Source: Croceitalea rosinachiae
GTDB taxonomy: Bacteria > Bacteroidota > Bacteroidia > Flavobacteriales > Flavobacteriaceae
Direction: 5' to 3'
Length of the DNA stretch: 64,000 nucleotides
Assembly (NCBI RefSeq): GCF_031846445.1
Contig: NZ_JAVRHR010000002.1
Span: 558,001-622,000 of the forward strand
Shown in pieces: positions 28,543 to 36,107 of this stretch (position 1 is the stretch's first letter; each line of letters starts with the position of its first letter). A program made the translations under genes and the position numbers. The notes under the pieces are model-generated. The model saw only the letters and a program-made list of their open reading frames with translations, made no database searches and had not been told where the DNA came from.

Positions 28543-29595
28543 ATGTTGAAAAGACTACTATCAGTTTTATGTATTATATCTATTCACTTTTTACAATCCC
28601 AAAATGAATTCAAAAGTAGTTTTGAAAGCACCAAAAGACCCTCTAAACATAATCTTAAGATAGCCGTTTCTGATAGTCTTGGTAACGAAGGGTATTTGCC
28701 GATTTCTATATTTAAGGGAAAAGCAGATGGACCAGTTTTTACTATTGTTGCTGGCGTACATGGTTTTGAATATCCTCCAATCGTCGCTACCCAACAATTA
28801 ATGCAAGAAATACATATAGACTCTTTGTCTGGTACAATTATCTTTATACCGATAGCGAATAGGGGTTCTTTTTATAACCGTACGCCTTTCATAAATCCTG
28901 TGGATGGGATAAATTTAAACAATGCCTTTCCTGGAAATATAGATGGTACCATTACCCAACAGCTTGCCCATCTGATTACAACAAACATTATACCTGTAAG
29001 TGATGTGTTTTTAGATATTCATGGGGGAGACGCACCTGAAGATCTTTTACCCTTTATCTGTTATTATGATAATAAAAACCGCCCAGAACAGACCCAACAG
29101 GCCAAACAACTTTCCGAAATTAGTGGATTTGAATATGTGGTATCATACCCTTATGCACTAAGTGATGAAGACCCCGCAAAATACGTTTTTAAGCAGGCCG
29201 TTCAAGATGGTAAAACAGCTTTAAGTATTGAATCAGGAAAGCTTGGTAATGTACAAGAAGAAGCGGTTGAATTAGTGAAGAATGGGGTTTATAATATGCT
29301 TACAGATATGAAAATGTATAACAAAAAGCATGTCTTAAAAAAGAAACCTATTAGATTAAATGACCAAGTCTATATAAGGTCCAATAAAAAAGGTATTTTT
29401 TATAGTTCTTATAAAGCTGGAGATTCCGTTCAAAAAGATGCTGTAGTGGGTTATACAACTGATGAATTTGGCACTATTCTCGAAGAATATAAGGCTTCGA
29501 AAAGCGGTATTATCCTTTACATGTTGGCAACTCCACCTATTAATAAAGGTAATACCGTAATGTGTATTAGTAGTTTTTTAGAGGAGAATAAATAA
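28543..29595 (+). CDS. Exported AstE/AspA-type zinc hydrolase
   Basis: A 350-residue protein with a signal peptide (about 1-19) and the M14-like fold of succinylglutamate desuccinylase/aspartoacylase. GVHGFEYPP holds the zinc ligands His73 and Glu76, IANRGSFYNRTPFINPVDGINLNNAFPG is the substrate Arg/Asn region, and LDIHGGD supplies the third ligand His. The C-terminal beta domain (SGIILYMLATPPINKG) is intact. Being exported, it probably trims an N-acyl or peptide substrate in the periplasm and not succinylglutamate. Confidence 0.85.
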   Translation: MLKRLLSVLCIISIHFLQSQNEFKSSFESTKRPSKHNLKIAVSDSLGNEGYLPISIFKGKADGPVFTIVAGVHGFEYPPIVATQQLMQEIHIDSLSGTIIFIPIANRGSFYNRTPFINPVDGINLNNAFPGNIDGTITQQLAHLITTNIIPVSDVFLDIHGGDAPEDLLPFICYYDNKNRPEQTQQAKQLSEISGFEYVVSYPYALSDEDPAKYVFKQAVQDGKTALSIESGKLGNVQEEAVELVKNGVYNMLTDMKMYNKKHVLKKKPIRLNDQVYIRSNKKGIFYSSYKAGDSVQKDAVVGYTTDEFGTILEEYKASKSGIILYMLATPPINKGNTVMCISSFLEENK

Positions 29596-29606
29596 GCTTA
29601 AAGGTT

Positions 29607-30269
29607 TTAATGGCCGTTCTTTAGAAGTCCATAGAATTCATTTCGAAGCTGTTCATCATTAAATTTTCCGCCATATTCCAAAGTAGTAGTAAAGCTTTCT
29701 TTATCCTTAATTCCCCGAGAAGATACACAAAGATGTTTTGCGTTAACTATAACAATCACATCAGGAGTTTCTAAAGTCTCCTGCAAATCATTTAAAATCT
29801 GAAGACAGAGACGCTCTTGTACTTGAGGTCTGTGAGCGTAATAATCTACCAAGCGATTGATTTTCGATAATCCTACTACTTTGTCCTTTGGTATGTAGCC
29901 AACATGGGCATGACCTATAATAGGCAAAAAGTGATGTTCACAAGAAGAATCAATGGTAATATCTTGTTCAACAAGCATCTTTTGATACCCATATTTATTT
30001 TCAAAAGTTGAAATTTTAGGGCGATTTTCAGGACTTAACCCATAAAACAACTCTTTTACGTACATTTTGGCAAATCGATAGGGTGTTCCTGAAAGGCTAT
30101 CATCATTAAGATCTAAGCCTAATGTTTCCATTATTTTTTGAAAGTACTTTTGAATGCGTTCAATTTTTTCTTCCTCACTAAGTAAAAATGCATCCTTCCG
30201 CATTGGAGTTTCCAAAGAAGTGGCAATATGCTGATCTCCTAAAGCCTCAATTTTTTCAATATCTAACAT
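29607..30269 (-). CDS. folE: GTP cyclohydrolase I, divergent paralogue
   Basis: A 220-residue FolE homologue with all zinc ligands (Cys110 and His113 in CEHHFLP, Cys181 in KHLCVSSRG) and the GLSKINRLVDYYAHRPQVQERL signature, where the canonical copy nearby has ARRLQVQ. It is longer at the N-terminus (MLDIEKIEALGDQH...). By its intact site it should make dihydroneopterin triphosphate; it may serve a different pterin branch from the copy at 27563 (inference). It converges on the AstE/AspA-type gene with an 11-bp gap between stops. Confidence 0.93.
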   Translation of the reverse strand: MLDIEKIEALGDQHIATSLETPMRKDAFLLSEEEKIERIQKYFQKIMETLGLDLNDDSLSGTPYRFAKMYVKELFYGLSPENRPKISTFENKYGYQKMLVEQDITIDSSCEHHFLPIIGHAHVGYIPKDKVVGLSKINRLVDYYAHRPQVQERLCLQILNDLQETLETPDVIVIVNAKHLCVSSRGIKDKESFTTTLEYGGKFNDEQLRNEFYGLLKNGH

Positions 30270-30353
30270 TCAATTGCTTTTAGTTATGGTAGCTTGTCTT
30301 GAGCCTACTCTTCGATACAATGACTGCAGTACTTTCGGTTGTAAAGATAAAAA

Positions 30354-30542
30354 ATGATTAGACTAACGGCAGGCATCAGGAACAGAACTTTAATCCTCAA
30401 CTTACCAGGCAAGCCTAAGGCAATCGCTGAATGTTTAGAGGCGGTCTTCCCTGCTATTCCCTATTGCATAGACTTGATTGAAGGGCCGTTTCTTGAAACA
30501 TATCAAGACAAGATGAAAGTATTTCGACCTGTTCATTCTTAA
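30354..30542 (+). pseudogene. mogA: 3' remnant of mogA (molybdopterin adenylyltransferase)
   Basis: The 62-codon open frame encodes only the C-terminal end of a MogA/MoaB-type protein: TAGIRNRTLILNLPGKP, then AVFPAIPYCIDLIEGPFLE and FRP match the last 57 or so residues of MogA, which is normally about 175 residues long. The N-terminal two thirds, including the GGTG motif, are absent; an in-frame TAA stands at 30348. No other molybdenum-cofactor gene is seen nearby. This looks like decay after a deletion rather than a functional gene. Confidence 0.85.
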
Positions 30543-30739
30543 GAGAAGATTTAACTATCCATTCCTACAATATTGAGAATGGCTATCACAGATAATTTTT
30601 TGGAGAATGGATAAATAGCATCCAATATAAAAGATTTGATTACTGTTAATCTGATGAAGATGAATAGCACAATTAAACTATTTTGGTAAAAAAGAGCGTA
30701 CGTGTCATATCACCTTGATTAGATACCCGGTATACTTTT
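30543..30739. other. Intergenic remnant region beside the mogA fragment
   Basis: The 470 bp from 30270 to 30739 contain no intact gene apart from the mogA remnant. I see no further MogA-like peptide upstream or downstream in any frame, no terminator and no repeat long enough to act as an excision footprint. On the minus strand, directly after the HupE stop, a 22-codon open stretch exists in another frame; it has no recognisable homology. Confidence 0.5.
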
Positions 30740-31321
30740 TCAGGAAATACTTTCTACCATAGATACCAATGACATTCCTGCTGCTGCACCAGAAATAAAA
30801 AGATTCCATTCGCGGTGTTTTACTTTCAAAAGATGAAGAAATATAAAGGCAATTCCAACGATAAAAAAAACGATCAATAATTGGCCCAGTTCAATACCCA
30901 CATTAAAACCTAATAATGGAACTACAATGTCAGAGGGATCCATTATAAGTGCCTTGAAGTAGTTAGAAAAGTCCATTCCATGAATCATTCCGAAAAATAG
31001 CGCCATAACATAATTCCGTTTCATTTTTACTGATTTTACCGCCTGATCAGAACCTAACACATTATGAATGGCAGTTGCAAAAATCGTTAATGGAATAAGA
31101 AACTTAATGATGCTTGAAGGAATAGAAAATAAATCTAGCGAAACGAGAACTAGGGTTATGCTATGACCTATTGTAAATGCAGTTACCAAAATGAGGATTT
31201 TTTTCCATTCCTCAATCCGATATACAGCACAGAGAGCAACCAAGAAAAGTATGTGGTCGTAAGCCGTCATATCGGCAATATGCTCAAAACCAAGTTTTAG
31301 GTAAAATTCAAAAGGATGCAT
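30740..31321 (-). CDS. HupE/UreJ-family membrane protein
   Basis: A 193-residue integral membrane protein with about six hydrophobic helices. The motifs YDHILFLVAL, FTIGHSITL and GMIHGMDFSNYF place it in the HupE/UreJ group, several of which are nickel or cobalt permeases. The conserved His residues in DHIL, GHS and IHG suit metal passage. It is read 2 bp after DUF6702, a pairing seen elsewhere in Bacteroidota. Substrate metal cannot be told from sequence. Confidence 0.88.
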   Translation of the reverse strand: MHPFEFYLKLGFEHIADMTAYDHILFLVALCAVYRIEEWKKILILVTAFTIGHSITLVLVSLDLFSIPSSIIKFLIPLTIFATAIHNVLGSDQAVKSVKMKRNYVMALFFGMIHGMDFSNYFKALIMDPSDIVVPLLGFNVGIELGQLLIVFFIVGIAFIFLHLLKVKHREWNLFISGAAAGMSLVSMVESIS

Positions 31322-31323
31322 TC

Positions 31324-31842
31324 TTAAAATTTAAGTTGATGGACCGGTGTTTTTTTGTTGAGCATCATACTTTTTGATCCACCTTTCATATGAACATAAA
31401 CAATGTTGTTCTGATCAAAAAAAAGGTCGGTAAAAACAGCATTTTTGATTTCTAATGAAGTCAATGGAGTGGACTGTTTATGTTCAAAATAAACCCAGAG
31501 TGCCGTATTTTCTCCTTCTCCACCTAATCTTTTTCGCTTTATTTTAAGGTCTATGATCTTTTTGTTCACTTTAACGTAGAAAAATCGATTGACATAATCC
31601 ATCAGCATCTGATTGGCTTTGTCTGATTCGTTCGGTTGACAAAAAGCCAATTCTTTGCTATTGGGGTCAAAAACAATGGCTTCATTGACATCGGTCAAAA
31701 ACAGTTTTAGATTAATGGACAACAATTCATCGCTTGAAGAGTATTCAATTTCACATAACGACAATCGTAGTGGATGAATTTCTGAACCCCCACAAAGAAG
31801 TAAGCATAAAAAAGCTATTGACCACCGAAAAATCACCAACAT
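31324..31842 (-). CDS. DUF6702 family exported protein
   Basis: A 172-residue protein with an N-terminal signal (about 1-18) and the HPLRLSLCEIEYS beginning of DUF6702 proteins, followed by beta strands (FFYVKVNKKIIDLKIKRKRLGGEGENTALWVYFEH). A Cys in CGG (17-19) may be a lipobox, but the context is poor. The family commonly precedes a HupE/UreJ gene, as here, which suggests periplasmic partnership with that transporter (inference). It lies 10 bp after the M19 dipeptidase gene. Confidence 0.85.
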   Translation of the reverse strand: MLVIFRWSIAFLCLLLCGGSEIHPLRLSLCEIEYSSSDELLSINLKLFLTDVNEAIVFDPNSKELAFCQPNESDKANQMLMDYVNRFFYVKVNKKIIDLKIKRKRLGGEGENTALWVYFEHKQSTPLTSLEIKNAVFTDLFFDQNNIVYVHMKGGSKSMMLNKKTPVHQLKF

Positions 31843-31852
31843 ATAAAATCAA

Positions 31853-33127
31853 CTAGGCAGATTCATCGGAACCCATTTTTGCGGCAATCTCTTGAACTTC
31901 TTTGAAAACACGAATTAAATTACCGCCCCAGATTTTTTCAATCTGCTCTTCGGTATAACCACGTCTGACTAATTCAATCGTAATATTCATCACTTCACTG
32001 GCATCAAAAATACCTTGAATACCTCCACCACCATCAAAATCACAACCAATACCTACATGATCTATTCCAGCGACTTTTACGATATGATCAATGTGATCAG
32101 CCACATGTTTTACCGTAGCAGGTGGATTGGGATATGTTTCGTTAATCTCCTGAAACTGCTTACGTAAGGCTGACCTTTCTTCATCAGTCATTTCACTGAT
32201 AGGCTTCATATTGGCACGAAGTGCTGCCATAGCAGAGTCGCGTTCGATATTTGGTGGAGCTTCACGAAGGTAATCCGCTAACATGGTCAATTGTACAACG
32301 CCTCCATTTTCTGCCATAAGCGTTAGCATTTCATCGGTCATATTTCGTCTATGATCAGTTACAGAACGAGCGTTAGAATGACTCGCTATAATTGGAGCTT
32401 TTGATAGTTTAATAGCATCATAGAAGACACTGTCATTTCCATGAGAAATGTCTACCATAATACCCAAACGGTTCATTTCACCAACTACTTTTGCGCCAAA
32501 CTCACTGATTCCTCCATGTTCGGTACCATTTTCATCAGTTGCTGAGTCTGCTAAATCATTATTTGACGAGTGTACCAGCGTGATGTATCTTACTCCTTTA
32601 TCATAATATTCTTCAACATTCGAAAGATCGGATCCAATAGGATACCCGTTTTCAATACCTACATAAATGGCCCGCTTACCTTCTTTTTCCAAAGCATAAG
32701 CATCATCAGGATTCAATGCCAAGCCAACAACATCTGAATTTCTTTCTGTTGATGCTTTTACAGAGTCAATCATCTGCAGGCATAACGCTTTTGCCCTGGA
32801 GTTTCCGTCATCGTCACGAATATCCTGAGCTACAAAAGCGGCAAAGAAAATGGCATCCAAACCACCCTCTTTCATTCGAGGATAATCTACTTTTGAACCA
32901 GTTTCGTTTGGGTCATGTCGTACAGACATATCAAATCCAGGTTCAATCATGCGCAGTGGTGTATCGGCATGAGTATCGACCGTAAGTACTTTTTTGTGTA
33001 TTTCAAGTGCCCGTTGTACCAATTCTTCTTCTGTTTCCGTTTTAGGTTCTTGATTAGCTGTCTTTTGTTTGCAGCCACATATCACAAGTACTAGTAGAAA
33101 GCAAAGAATATAGTTTTTACGTATCAT
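31853..33127 (-). CDS. Membrane dipeptidase (peptidase M19) lipoprotein
   Basis: A 424-residue lipoprotein with lipobox VICGC (Cys19). The renal-dipeptidase fold has zinc ligands His53 and Asp55 in THADTP, the bridging Glu in GIENG, then His residues in DISHGND and SHSNARS, and the GCDFDGGGG motif. It hydrolyses dipeptides in the periplasm. I use ATG 33127; a longer frame to 33202 overlaps the ArgE-type gene and adds a second hydrophobic stretch. Fits a peptide-salvage neighbourhood. Confidence 0.93.
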   Translation of the reverse strand: MIRKNYILCFLLVLVICGCKQKTANQEPKTETEEELVQRALEIHKKVLTVDTHADTPLRMIEPGFDMSVRHDPNETGSKVDYPRMKEGGLDAIFFAAFVAQDIRDDDGNSRAKALCLQMIDSVKASTERNSDVVGLALNPDDAYALEKEGKRAIYVGIENGYPIGSDLSNVEEYYDKGVRYITLVHSSNNDLADSATDENGTEHGGISEFGAKVVGEMNRLGIMVDISHGNDSVFYDAIKLSKAPIIASHSNARSVTDHRRNMTDEMLTLMAENGGVVQLTMLADYLREAPPNIERDSAMAALRANMKPISEMTDEERSALRKQFQEINETYPNPPATVKHVADHIDHIVKVAGIDHVGIGCDFDGGGGIQGIFDASEVMNITIELVRRGYTEEQIEKIWGGNLIRVFKEVQEIAAKMGSDESA

Positions 33128-33185
33128 TTGAATGAATTTGGTTAATATAAGGATGATTAAATATACGATAATAGATGTACTGATG

Positions 33186-34352
33186 CTAGGTAAATTTTTC
33201 ATTAGATAGTTCTCGAATCAACTTGTTCATCATCTCCATTCCCTTTTGCAATTGGTCCTTGGCAATAAATTCATCGGCTCGGTGTGCCTGTGCTATGGAA
33301 CCGGGTCCACAAATGGCGGATTGGAAGCCTTCGTTAGCGAATTGTCCAGCTTCGGCCGCATATGAAACAGTGTCCAGCTTTGAGTTTCCTGATATTCTTT
33401 TAATCAGACCTACAATATCATCATCCGCTTTGGTGTCTAAATGTGGAACGGACGGGTGATGTTCAACGTTTTTAATACTAAAATCAGGGAAAATCAATCT
33501 AAGTACTTCTTCTCTTTCACGACAATAGGCTTCAAAGTCAGCTACAATCCCTTCAATGTCATCCATTGGAATGGTACGAAGATCCCAATAAAAGTGGGCT
33601 TTGTCAGCAATAACATTGGGGGCAATGCCCCCTTTGACCAATCCGATATGAATGGAAGAGTGGGGTGGGTGAAAACGGTCGTCCAACCGTCCATCGGCAA
33701 TCAATTGGTCCATTTTGTTTTCTAACCAAAGAATTAAACGCATGGTCTCATGAATGGCACTGATTTCTTGTTTGATGCGGCTACTATGCCCGGCAGAACC
33801 GTTTACATAGGTTTCCATAATATAAATGCCCTTCTGTCCAACTATGGGTTCCATCATTGAAGGCTCGCCAATAAGAGCATATTTTGGGGTTTCGGTATAC
33901 TGGTTTCTAATAGCTCGGGCCAATTCTGGCGCTGCCAAACAACCTATTTCTTCATCATACGAAAAAGCAAAATAGATAGGTTTCTTTAAATCAGCTTTTA
34001 GCATTTGCGGCAGTGCAGCGATACAGCAGGCTAAAAACCCTTTCATATCACAAGAACCTCTTCCATATAATTTTCCATCATTTTTATCGGTGAGTACAAA
34101 AGGATCCGTAGTCCATTCTTGACCTTCAACGGGCACAACGTCCATATGCCCAGAAAGGATAACACCTCCATCTACAGCAGGCCCTATTCGACAATGCAAG
34201 GATGCTTTATTGTCTTCTTCATTAGGCACTAAATGAACGGTAACACCTTTGGATTCCAACACTTCTTTGATCCAATTGAGAATGCTTAAATTACTTTGTC
34301 CACCTAATACTGGGAATGAAACCAATTTTTGTAAAACTTCTTCAACGTTCAT
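33186..34352 (-). CDS. ArgE-like deacylase, peptidase M20 family
   Basis: A 388-residue cytoplasmic M20 metallohydrolase. GHMDVVPVEGQEW carries the first ligand (His69) and Asp71, YDEEIGC the catalytic Glu-Glu pair, and IGEPSMM the following ligand region. This form is closest to acetylornithine deacetylase (ArgE), which frees ornithine from N-acetylornithine. No other arginine gene is nearby, and it sits 5 bp after a YfcC transporter, so it may instead deacylate imported N-acyl amino acids or peptides (inference). Confidence 0.88.
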   Translation of the reverse strand: MNVEEVLQKLVSFPVLGGQSNLSILNWIKEVLESKGVTVHLVPNEEDNKASLHCRIGPAVDGGVILSGHMDVVPVEGQEWTTDPFVLTDKNDGKLYGRGSCDMKGFLACCIAALPQMLKADLKKPIYFAFSYDEEIGCLAAPELARAIRNQYTETPKYALIGEPSMMEPIVGQKGIYIMETYVNGSAGHSSRIKQEISAIHETMRLILWLENKMDQLIADGRLDDRFHPPHSSIHIGLVKGGIAPNVIADKAHFYWDLRTIPMDDIEGIVADFEAYCREREEVLRLIFPDFSIKNVEHHPSVPHLDTKADDDIVGLIKRISGNSKLDTVSYAAEAGQFANEGFQSAICGPGSIAQAHRADEFIAKDQLQKGMEMMNKLIRELSNEKFT

Positions 34353-34357
34353 AAGTA

Positions 34358-35761
34358 CTAACTATAATTTATGGTAACGGCTATAATTAAAGCCAAAAAG
34401 GCAAGGCATAGCACACTGATTAAAACGGGAAAAATAAAACGAATCCAACGGTCAATAGGTACCCGACACATACTTAGCATCGCAATTAGCCCACCAAGAG
34501 TAGGATTGACGAGGTTTGATAGCCCATCACCAATTTGAAAAGCTAATATTGTAATCTGCCGCGATAAACCCAAAGTTTCACCAAGGGGCAACATTACCGG
34601 CAGTGTTGCTAAGGCTTGCCCACTGCCTGAGGGAATAAAAAAATTAATTATGGACTGTGAGATCGACATACAAATGGCTGAGGCGTATAAGGGCAATCCT
34701 TGTAATAAAGAAGAAAGTTGATAGGAGATGGTATCGCTGATATTTCCCATTTCCATTAGCACCTTAATAGAGGTTGCAAAACCAACCATAAAGGCTCCGG
34801 GCCCAGCTATGGCAACCGCATTTAAAACGGTTTCGCTCATCGTAGTCGCACTCATTCTAGAAACTAAACCACAAAGAAGGGCAATGATCAAGAATACCGC
34901 AGAAAGCTCATTGATATACCAATGTAAGTTGAATACACCATATAAAATAGCCAGTAAACCTCCGATAAAAATGGTAATTACCATCCAATTATTTTTACTT
35001 AGGACGTAATCTTGAATAGGTTTTGATAAAGCCAAATTATTGACATCAAGCCCTTTTCCCAAACTCTTGGAAGCATCGATAGAAATCTTTTTGAAATACC
35101 GAACATTGTAATACGCCATAACGCTTAATGCCGAAAAACAAAGACAACTGCGTAAAAAGGCACCAGAGAACATAGGTAGTTCTGCCAACTTATGTCCTGT
35201 TCCAACCGTATAAGGATTAATAGGTGAAAGCCCAAAGCCAATGGTCATTGCACCCACCGAGATACCAGCTGCCAAAATCAAATCACCACCTAAAGCTAGG
35301 CTTAGAACAGCGGCAATGGGCACCATTGCAATATTGTTTTCATACCCTACGGCTACGCCCAATATTCCGTAGATAAAAGTCATGATAATGATAATGAGGT
35401 ATTTTCGTTTAAAGCCTAGCTTTTTAACAAGAGTACCGACTGCATTCTCCACCGCTTTTGATTTTTCCATAAAACCAAACATAATGCCGCCTGAAAGCAC
35501 TATAAAGATGATTTCAACTGCAGCTTTAAAGCCTAAGGGTATGGCTTTAAACATATCTAGGATTCCAATAGGTGTAGAGGCAATGGTTTTATAAGAATTA
35601 GGAATTACCGCATTTCTTCCATCAACTAATACGCGTTCATAGGCACCGGCCGGAAGAATATAAGTCAATATGGTTACAAGAATAATTATACCAAACAACA
35701 TCGTGATGGCATGGGGAATACGTTGAAAAAGAGAAAGGGCTTTTGGTTCCGATTTGCTCAT
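34358..35761 (-). CDS. YfcC-family membrane transporter
   Basis: A 467-residue integral membrane protein with about a dozen hydrophobic helices, opening ITMLFGIIILVTILTYILPAGAYERV as YfcC / C4-dicarboxylate anaerobic carrier-like proteins do; the re-entrant stretches SQSIINFFIPSGSGQALATLPVMLP and GDGLSNLVNPTLGG match the family. Proposed substrates are amino acids, peptides or dicarboxylates. It is read 5 bp before the ArgE-like gene, so the two may import and then process an acylated substrate (inference). Confidence 0.9.
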   Translation of the reverse strand: MSKSEPKALSLFQRIPHAITMLFGIIILVTILTYILPAGAYERVLVDGRNAVIPNSYKTIASTPIGILDMFKAIPLGFKAAVEIIFIVLSGGIMFGFMEKSKAVENAVGTLVKKLGFKRKYLIIIIMTFIYGILGVAVGYENNIAMVPIAAVLSLALGGDLILAAGISVGAMTIGFGLSPINPYTVGTGHKLAELPMFSGAFLRSCLCFSALSVMAYYNVRYFKKISIDASKSLGKGLDVNNLALSKPIQDYVLSKNNWMVITIFIGGLLAILYGVFNLHWYINELSAVFLIIALLCGLVSRMSATTMSETVLNAVAIAGPGAFMVGFATSIKVLMEMGNISDTISYQLSSLLQGLPLYASAICMSISQSIINFFIPSGSGQALATLPVMLPLGETLGLSRQITILAFQIGDGLSNLVNPTLGGLIAMLSMCRVPIDRWIRFIFPVLISVLCLAFLALIIAVTINYS

Positions 35762-35911
35762 TTATATCAGTAACTGCTGTATATTTTTTGGTATGGAACC
35801 AATTTAGCTGAATTTTATCATTTTGATTCAATTTAAACTAAAATATTCGAAACAGACCAAATCAGAAGATATCGCTTAAAGAATAGGTATAACTTAAAAA
35901 TAGAGTTTTAG

Positions 35912-36025
35912 TTAATCTAATGCATAGGCTCGTTCTACTGGCCATTCATCTTGATAACCCTCAATCCAGGTTTTTGATTCTAGTTCCTTTTCAGTTGCCA
36001 AACAAGCGTCAAGGGAAACTCTCAT
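35912..36025 (-). pseudogene. Possible gene remnant, 37 codons
   Basis: A minus-strand frame of 37 codons encodes a protein-like sequence beginning MRVSLDACLATEKELES and including TWIEGYQDEWPVERA. The composition (Trp, Glu, Tyr, Cys, no low complexity) looks like the C-terminal end of a larger enzyme. A TAG lies two codons upstream of the ATG, so no longer protein is possible in this frame. I cannot identify the parent family. It could also be a genuine small protein. Confidence 0.35.
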
Positions 36026-36076
36026 TTGCTATTTGGAATTAAGCAATGAACCAAATAAAAAATCACAGCTATTGCG

Positions 36077-36100
36077 ATCTATTTTCTTTTGAAAATAGAT
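36077..36100. repeat. Perfect inverted repeat downstream of ggt
   Basis: ATCTATTTTC and GAAAATAGAT form a perfect 10-bp stem around a four-base TTTT loop, 7 bp beyond the ggt stop codon. On the minus strand it would cap the ggt transcript; the T-run comes about 14 bases later, so it is not a textbook terminator and may serve as an RNA-end-protecting hairpin. Confidence 0.5.
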
Positions 36101-36107
36101 TTATTTC

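Larger units (their letters stand above)
35762..36107. other. Intergenic region between ggt and the YfcC gene
   Basis: The 346 bp hold an unexplained short minus-strand frame (35912-36025) and a perfect inverted repeat at 36077-36100. The part from 35762 to 35911 is AT-rich and presumably includes the promoter of the YfcC operon, but I cannot name an element with confidence. Confidence 0.5.

Noticed and set aside
30673..30739. 22-codon minus-strand tail in a shifted frame directly after the HupE stop, suggesting a frameshift
   Set aside because: HupE already has the normal family length of about 193 residues and ends in a plausible C-terminus, so the extra frame is probably chance.
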